From positions 1-6,930 of the forward strand of contig DYRK01000318.1 of NCBI GenBank assembly GCA_020718785.1: a stretch of 6,930 nucleotides of DNA. The letters are read 5' to 3'. The first letter of the stretch is position 1, and each line of letters begins with the position of its first letter. Shown here in pieces: positions 1 to 3,989 of the stretch. The stretch is from Desulfatirhabdium butyrativorans. GTDB taxonomy: Bacteria; Desulfobacterota; Desulfobacteria; Desulfobacterales; DYRK01. The notes below the pieces were generated by a model that made no database searches, had not been told where the DNA came from, and saw only the letters and a list, made by a program, of their open reading frames with translations. The position numbers and the translations under genes are program-made.

Positions 1-1
1 T

Positions 2-2185
2 TTTTATCAGAAGGGCGACTTCGAACATGCCGCTCAATTATGGGAAAAAGCTCTCGCAAATCTGAACGGCGGACAAAATCCCGGTCTCTATATGGATACA
101 CTGGCACATCTGGTTTATGCTTACAAGTCGCTCGGTTTTCACGAAAAAGCCTTGTCTGCTCTTACCGGTGCTGTATCTGTGCTGAAAAAAAGCAATGACC
201 GATACCGAAACGCCGTGTTTCTCAACAATCTGGCTGATGTTCATCTTTCCCTCGGAGACCTGAAAACAGCCGTCAAAGTCATGGAAAAAGCCATTGCAGA
301 AGCCCGCTTGTCCGAAAACGCCCGAGTTCTCGCAGAGGTTTTGAACAATGCCGGAAACATGCTGATTGCAGATGCAAATTACGAAGAGGCGATTGAAGCC
401 TACAGGGAATGTCTCGGACTGATTGACAAAGCCGGATCCGGTGCAGAAGAACTCAAAGCAACCGTGCTGATCAACAGAGCCTATTCGACGGCTATGCTTG
501 CTTCCCCTCAGCCCGAAATGTCGGAAGAGGCTTTGCAGCATATCCGAACCCTTCCGGAGGGTTACGCCAAAGCAGAAAATGAGATTGCACTTGCAATTCT
601 GATGATAGAATCTTTGAAAAACAAGAGCATCGCGGATTCATCCCCGATTCGGGAAATCTGGGAAATGCTGACAGAAGCAAAGCAGATCGGCGAAAAATTG
701 AACAATCCGAAAGTGATTTCTCAGGCTTACGGATATATGGGACAGTTGTATGAATACGAAGGGCGGCATGAGGAATCACTCGGGCTTACGCGGCGGGCGG
801 CCTTTTTCGCTCAACAGGGCAATTATCCGGAACTTCTCTACCTCTGGCAGTGGCAGACAGGCAGATTGCTCAAAGCCGAAGGAAATACCGAACCGGCGAT
901 TCAATCTTACAAAAAAGCAATTGAAACTCTGAATCCCATCCGTCCCGAACTGTTCAGAGGATATCGGAGTCAAAGAGAGATATTCGACGAGCGTATCCGT
1001 CCGGTTTATATCGGGCTTGCCGATCTTTATCTCAACCAGGCGGATGCCTTACAAATTCCGGCTGCAAGAGAAGAGAAATTGAAAGAAGCAAGAGATACCA
1101 TGGAAGTTCTGAAAACGCTGGAGTTGCAGAATTTTTTCAAAGATGAATGCGTAACCTTCACGGAAGAAAATAAGCAGTCTTTGGATTACACTCCGCCGCA
1201 TACCGCAGTGGCCTATCCTATTTCTCTCGAAGATCGGCTGGTTGTGCTGCTGAGTCTGCCCGATGCCATGATTCACTTCAATATGCCTGTGGATTTCCGA
1301 AAACTGAAAGATACGGCAAAACAGTTCCGAAGAGAGTTGCAGACCCGAAGCAGCAACCGTTTTCTCAAAAATGCCCGAAATCTCTACGACTGGATCATTG
1401 CCCCGGCTGAAAGCGAATTGGCTGCCAGAGAGATTGACACTCTGATTATCGCTCCGGACGGCGCATTGCGGCTGATTCCCTTTTCTTCTTTGTATGACGG
1501 ACAACATTTTCTCATTGAAAAATATGCTGTCGGAACCGTGCCGGCGGTCCGGCTTACTGCTACAGGCGGGTCTCAATCGGAACATACCGATATTCTTCTG
1601 AGCGGTCTTTCGGACGCGGTACAGGAATTCAGCCCCCTGCCCGGAGTCAAAGAGGAATTGGCTGATGTCAGGCAGATCATGAACGCCCGGACTATGCTTT
1701 TCAATAAGGATTTTACCGTTACCAATCTTACGGGCGAATTCAAAACCAATCCCTACGGTATGCTTCATGTTGCAACCCACGGCGTATTCGGCGGAAGTGC
1801 AAGAGATTCCTTTCTGCTTACTTATGATGACCGTTTGGATATGGATCATCTCGCGAATCTGGTCGAATTCAGCAGATTCCGGGAACAGAAAGTCAGTCTG
1901 CTGACATTGAGCGCATGTCAGACTGCGATGGGCAATGAGCGCGCCGCGCTGGGGCTTGCCGGCGTTGCAGTCAAAGCCGGGGTGCAAAGCGCGATAGCCA
2001 CCTTATGGTTTGTGGATGATGAATCCACATCACTTGCCATAAAGGAATTCTACAGGCAGATCGGAACACCGGGACTGTCAAAGGCAAAGGCATTGCAGAA
2101 TGCCCAGAAACAACTGATTGCCAAACGCCGGTTTTGGCATCCGATTTACTGGGCGCCGTTTCTGCTGATCGGGAATTGGATGTAG
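2..2185 (+). CDS. TPR-CHAT domain protein, caspase-like cysteine protease (5' partial)
   Basis: The reading frame is open from base 2, and residues before the first ATG (base 92) already form a TPR helix pair (YQKGDFEHAAQLWEKAL), so the true start lies upstream. Numbering from base 2, residues 1 to about 385 are TPR-like helical repeats with typical motifs (FLNNLADVHLSLGDLKTAV, NYEEAIEAYRECL). Residues about 395-727 are a CHAT domain. It shows the beta-strand and His block HVATHG (His about residue 593, bases 1778-1780), the Cys block LTLSACQT (Cys about residue 639, bases 1916-1918) and the usual C-terminal signature HPIYWAPFLLIGNW. CHAT proteins are clan CD caspase-like peptidases, and the expected His/Cys dyad is intact, so it is probably active. 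The TPRs probably bind a partner or trigger. No membrane segment is visible, though the N-terminus is missing. It is followed closely by DUF928 and TpsA genes, an association seen in cyanobacteria and some Desulfobacterota. The substrate is unknown. Confidence 0.93.
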   Translation, partial: FYQKGDFEHAAQLWEKALANLNGGQNPGLYMDTLAHLVYAYKSLGFHEKALSALTGAVSVLKKSNDRYRNAVFLNNLADVHLSLGDLKTAVKVMEKAIAEARLSENARVLAEVLNNAGNMLIADANYEEAIEAYRECLGLIDKAGSGAEELKATVLINRAYSTAMLASPQPEMSEEALQHIRTLPEGYAKAENEIALAILMIESLKNKSIADSSPIREIWEMLTEAKQIGEKLNNPKVISQAYGYMGQLYEYEGRHEESLGLTRRAAFFAQQGNYPELLYLWQWQTGRLLKAEGNTEPAIQSYKKAIETLNPIRPELFRGYRSQREIFDERIRPVYIGLADLYLNQADALQIPAAREEKLKEARDTMEVLKTLELQNFFKDECVTFTEENKQSLDYTPPHTAVAYPISLEDRLVVLLSLPDAMIHFNMPVDFRKLKDTAKQFRRELQTRSSNRFLKNARNLYDWIIAPAESELAAREIDTLIIAPDGALRLIPFSSLYDGQHFLIEKYAVGTVPAVRLTATGGSQSEHTDILLSGLSDAVQEFSPLPGVKEELADVRQIMNARTMLFNKDFTVTNLTGEFKTNPYGMLHVATHGVFGGSARDSFLLTYDDRLDMDHLANLVEFSRFREQKVSLLTLSACQTAMGNERAALGLAGVAVKAGVQSAIATLWFVDDESTSLAIKEFYRQIGTPGLSKAKALQNAQKQLIAKRRFWHPIYWAPFLLIGNWM
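1778..1918 (+). other. CHAT catalytic dyad region (His and Cys blocks)
   Basis: The codon CAC at 1778-1780 gives the His of ATHG, and TGT at 1916-1918 gives the Cys of SACQT. These are the two conserved positions of CHAT peptidases. Both blocks sit at the ends of hydrophobic strands (MLHVATHG and VSLLTLSACQT), as the caspase fold requires. Catalytic activity is inferred from these residues only. Confidence 0.85.
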
Positions 2186-2227
2186 GAATTGAGAAGTGAG
2201 AAGTGAAAAATGAAAAATGAGAAAGGA
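2186..2227 (+). repeat. Heptanucleotide tandem repeat between CHAT and DUF928 genes
   Basis: Directly after the CHAT stop codon come six degenerate 7-base units: GAATTGA, GAAGTGA, GAAGTGA, AAAATGA, AAAATGA, GAAAGGA. The last runs into the Shine-Dalgarno sequence of the next gene. Because seven is not a multiple of three, the successive TGA triplets at 2190, 2197 and 2204 fall in all three frames and block read-through. It resembles the short tandem heptamer repeats known from cyanobacterial and other intergenic regions. Its function is unknown. Confidence 0.7.
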
Positions 2228-2229
2228 GG
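2222..2229 (+). promoter_or_regulatory. Ribosome binding site deciding the start of the first DUF928 gene
   Basis: AAAGGAGG ends at 2229. It touches the possible ATG at 2230 with no spacing, but lies nine bases before the in-frame ATG at 2239. The second ATG is therefore the better start, and it also places the basic n-region of the signal peptide at the very N-terminus. Confidence 0.75.
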
Positions 2230-2238
2230 ATGACGGCA

Positions 2239-3036
2239 ATGCGTTCTTTGATAAAATTTATATGGCTTTTTATTTCTTTACTGCTGCTTACAGATTCTTC
2301 TGCCTTTGCCGCAGATTTTCTCTCTCGTTCCCAAACTCCGGCTTGGGAACGAGGAAAAGACGGAGAAATACTCAGGAGAGACAGCGAAGGATCAAGCCGG
2401 GGGCGCAGCCGCAGCATGATGACCCGGCGCAGCGGAGAACTGACTCGGGGACTGATCCGAGGGAATAGTCAGGGCAAAGACTTATCTGCAAGCATTCCGT
2501 CCAGTATGGTTCCGCTCATACCCGAAACCTCGGGACTGACTTCAATGCCTCAGCCTTCCCTGTTATGGTATGTCTCAGGCAGTTGGCCCGATAAAATGGA
2601 ATTTCGGATCAATACCTTCAAAGCAGATGAACCGGTTCTGGATACAAGCATTCCGGGGCCTTCTTCGGAAGGGATATATCGGATTGATCTTGCCGAGTAT
2701 AATATCTCGTTGAAGCCGGATACGGAATACGAGTGGTTTTTAACCATAGTCTTCGATGAAAACGACCGGTCTGCCGACTATTTTATCAGCGGAACCGTCA
2801 TTTACTCGCTCCTTAGCGATGAGGTGTCGGAGCGACTGGCAAATACTCCGAAAGACCGCTTATACGCTGTCTATGCCGAAGCCGGATATTGGTACGACGC
2901 GATAGATCACCTTTCCCGGCAGATTGACGCAGATCCCGGGGACACGGCATTGCGAAAATATCGGGCAAAACTTCTTGAACATGTGAATCTGCCGAAAATT
3001 GCGGCTTATGATATGAGGCATGTTTCAGGGAATTAG
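2239..3036 (+). CDS. Secreted DUF928 domain protein, first copy
   Basis: This is a 265-residue protein starting at ATG 2239 (an ATG three codons earlier overlaps the ribosome binding site). Residues 1-24 form a signal peptide: MRSLIKF, then a Leu/Ile-rich core, ending SSAFA before ADF, so the product is exported to the periplasm or beyond. Residues about 29-38 are encoded by a palindromic repeat. Residues about 52-75 are Arg-rich (SRGRSRS, TRGLIRG), a degraded form of the tract in the next gene. Residues about 89-258 match DUF928: PLIPETSGLT, QPSLLWYVSG, GIYRIDLAEY, EYEWFLTIVFD and YAEAGYWYDAIDHL. The last part reads like a single TPR-type helix hairpin (GYWYDAIDHLSRQIDADPGD). DUF928 has no established function to my knowledge, but it recurs beside CHAT and haemagglutinin-type genes. 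A role as accessory partner of the TpsA system is inference. Confidence 0.88.
   Translation: MRSLIKFIWLFISLLLLTDSSAFAADFLSRSQTPAWERGKDGEILRRDSEGSSRGRSRSMMTRRSGELTRGLIRGNSQGKDLSASIPSSMVPLIPETSGLTSMPQPSLLWYVSGSWPDKMEFRINTFKADEPVLDTSIPGPSSEGIYRIDLAEYNISLKPDTEYEWFLTIVFDENDRSADYFISGTVIYSLLSDEVSERLANTPKDRLYAVYAEAGYWYDAIDHLSRQIDADPGDTALRKYRAKLLEHVNLPKIAAYDMRHVSGN
2324..2353 (+). repeat. 30-bp palindromic repeat inside the DUF928 coding region
   Basis: Two 11-base arms, CTCGTTCCCAA (2324-2334) and TTGGGAACGAG (2343-2353), are perfect reverse complements. One A/C mismatch (2335/2342), a C-G pair (2336/2341) and a four-base loop TCCG lie between them. Changing 2335 to G would restore a 13-bp stem, which looks like decay from a perfect palindrome. 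The core GTTCCCA-N-TGGGAAC resembles dispersed palindromic repeats that I recall from large genomes of cyanobacteria, Thiotrichales and Desulfobacterota. It lies in frame just after the signal peptide, encoding about SRSQTPAWERG. The second copy of the gene lacks it. Confidence 0.8.
2392..2463 (+). repeat. Degenerate 12-base repeat encoding an Arg-rich tract
   Basis: Six successive four-codon units read SRGR, SRSM, MTRR, SGEL, TRGL and IRGN. The period of four residues and the R-G pairs match the cleaner tract in the downstream paralogue at 3278-3340, so the two are probably the same element, here diverged. The tract lies between the signal peptide and the DUF928 domain. Confidence 0.6.
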
Positions 3037-3049
3037 GGATCGAAAATTA
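3029..3049 (+). repeat. Possible degenerate heptamer repeat between the DUF928 genes
   Basis: Three 7-base units, GGAATTA, GGGATCG and AAAATTA, span the stop codon of the first DUF928 gene and lead into the AGGAGG of the second. The arrangement parallels the clearer heptads at 2186-2227. With only three imperfect units it may be coincidence. Confidence 0.3.
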
Positions 3050-3054
3050 GGAGG
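3049..3054 (+). promoter_or_regulatory. Ribosome binding site deciding the start of the second DUF928 gene
   Basis: AGGAGG lies four bases before ATG 3059. An in-frame ATG at 3020 would overlap the previous gene, has no such site, and would put thirteen residues including a charged RDRK stretch ahead of the signal peptide. The 3059 start is preferred. Confidence 0.75.
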
Positions 3055-3058
3055 TTTT

Positions 3059-3925
3059 ATGAAAGCTGACAGTTTTTCAAAGTTTTATGTTGTATCGGTA
3101 TTCGCATTAGGATTGCTTGCGATAGTTTGTCTGCCGTCATTGCTTTATGCAGCGGAACAGAAAGCAGCGGACAGTCTTTCCACACCTGACGGAATACCCG
3201 TTTACAATCCGCCGTTAAAAAATGCGGAAACAACCCGAAGAGAAGCTGATGAGAATAATTCTGAAGATAGCAGTATAAGCCGAGGGATTACCAGAGGATT
3301 GAGCCGAGGGGTTACCAGAGGATTGAGCCGAGGGTTGACCATGAAAGGTTCCGAAAATTCGGGACCGGAAGAAGAAATACCTCTGCCCTTACATATCTCT
3401 CCGCTTGCGCCCCAACATACGGGACTGACTTCGAATCCTCAGCCTGCCTTATTGTGGTATGTCTCTGGTTACTATCCGGAAAAAGTAGAATTCAGGCTTA
3501 ATGAGATCGGTACGGCGGAATCGCTCGTGGATACGGATATCAAGGGACCGGACAAAGAAGGGATTTACCGTCTTGATCTTGCCGATTACCGTGTCAGTCT
3601 CAAACCGGATGTCGAATATGAATGGTTTTTAACAATCGTATTCGATAAGAATGAACGATCCGCAGATTTCGGGGCAAGTGCCGCAATCAGATATGTCAAG
3701 CTTTCGGAGGAGTTGTCAAAGCGGGCAGCGAATACGCCGAAAGAAAAGCAATACTATGTGTATGCGGATCAGGGGTACTGGTACGACGCGATTGACAGTC
3801 TTTCCCGGCTGATCGAGGCAAAACCGGGAGATAAGACATTGAAGAGCTATCGGGCAGCTTTGCTTAATCAGGTAAAGCTTCCGGCGGCAGCCGCTTATGA
3901 CAAAAATTCAATAATAATACCATAA
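3059..3925 (+). CDS. Secreted DUF928 domain protein, second copy
   Basis: This is a 288-residue protein from ATG 3059, beginning 22 bases after the first DUF928 gene. Residues 1 to about 31 are a signal peptide: MKADSFSKF, a hydrophobic core FALGLLAIVCLP, ending LLYA before AEQ. The core Cys is not in a convincing lipobox. Residues 74-94 are a tandem [S/T]-R-G-[I/L/V] tract, followed by an acidic/Pro-rich linker (GPEEEIPLPL). The C-terminal DUF928 domain carries the same motifs as the upstream copy (GLTSNPQPALLWYVSG, EGIYRLDLADY, EYEWFLTIVFD, GYWYDAIDSLSR). By hand count about 104 of 170 aligned residues are identical, with no gap needed, so the pair arose by tandem duplication. The N-terminal regions do not align outside the Arg-Gly tract, so selection acts mainly on the C-terminal domain. 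Function is unknown; location beside TpsA suggests a role in its surface display or assembly. Confidence 0.88.
   Translation: MKADSFSKFYVVSVFALGLLAIVCLPSLLYAAEQKAADSLSTPDGIPVYNPPLKNAETTRREADENNSEDSSISRGITRGLSRGVTRGLSRGLTMKGSENSGPEEEIPLPLHISPLAPQHTGLTSNPQPALLWYVSGYYPEKVEFRLNEIGTAESLVDTDIKGPDKEGIYRLDLADYRVSLKPDVEYEWFLTIVFDKNERSADFGASAAIRYVKLSEELSKRAANTPKEKQYYVYADQGYWYDAIDSLSRLIEAKPGDKTLKSYRAALLNQVKLPAAAAYDKNSIIIP
3278..3340 (+). repeat. 24-base tandem repeat encoding [S/T]-R-G-[I/L/V] tetrapeptides
   Basis: Two 24-base units (3278-3301 and 3302-3325) differ at one base and are followed by a partial third (3326-3340). Each unit starts AGCCGAGGG and ends AGAGGATTG. The protein reads SRGI, TRGL, SRGV, TRGL, SRGL, T, so each DNA unit is itself two 12-base subunits. 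The near identity at DNA level points to recent slippage expansion. The tract adds five arginines in 21 residues to an exported protein. Confidence 0.88.
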
Positions 3926-3977
3926 TATCACAGAGAATTGTAACGTCTTGCCTTTCGTTTCCCGTAATAAAAATCCG

Positions 3978-3983
3978 AAGGAG
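3978..3983 (+). promoter_or_regulatory. Ribosome binding site of the TpsA gene
   Basis: AAGGAG lies six bases before ATG 3990 and fixes the start. The 64-base gap between the previous stop and this ATG shows no hairpin with a T-run and no convincing promoter, so the TpsA gene is probably co-transcribed with the genes upstream. Confidence 0.7.
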
Positions 3984-3989
3984 AATTTT

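Noticed and set aside
92..94. ATG at 92 as the start of the CHAT gene
   Set aside because: The frame is open back to base 2, the upstream residues complete a TPR motif, and no ribosome binding site precedes this ATG.
1049..1987. Long open frame of 312 codons on the minus strand
   Set aside because: It lies wholly antisense to the CHAT domain, whose motifs are clear. The translated protein is rich in Cys, Phe, Gln and Ser in the way typical of shadow frames and shows no recognisable domain.
2..2185. CHAT gene as part of a CRISPR-associated or gasdermin defence system
   Set aside because: No cas gene, CRISPR repeat or gasdermin-like gene is visible. The neighbours point to the secretion-associated CHAT group.
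2324..2353. The palindrome as a transcription terminator
   Set aside because: It is followed by GAAAAGACGG rather than a T-run on the + strand and lies inside an intact coding sequence. On the minus strand the stem is followed by a T/C mix (GAGAAAATC region read in reverse), but no gene ends there.
3938..3970. Possible promoter (TTGTAA ... TAATAA) before the TpsA gene
   Set aside because: The spacing of 21 bases is too long, and the alternative TTGCCT gives 11. Neither pairing is convincing.
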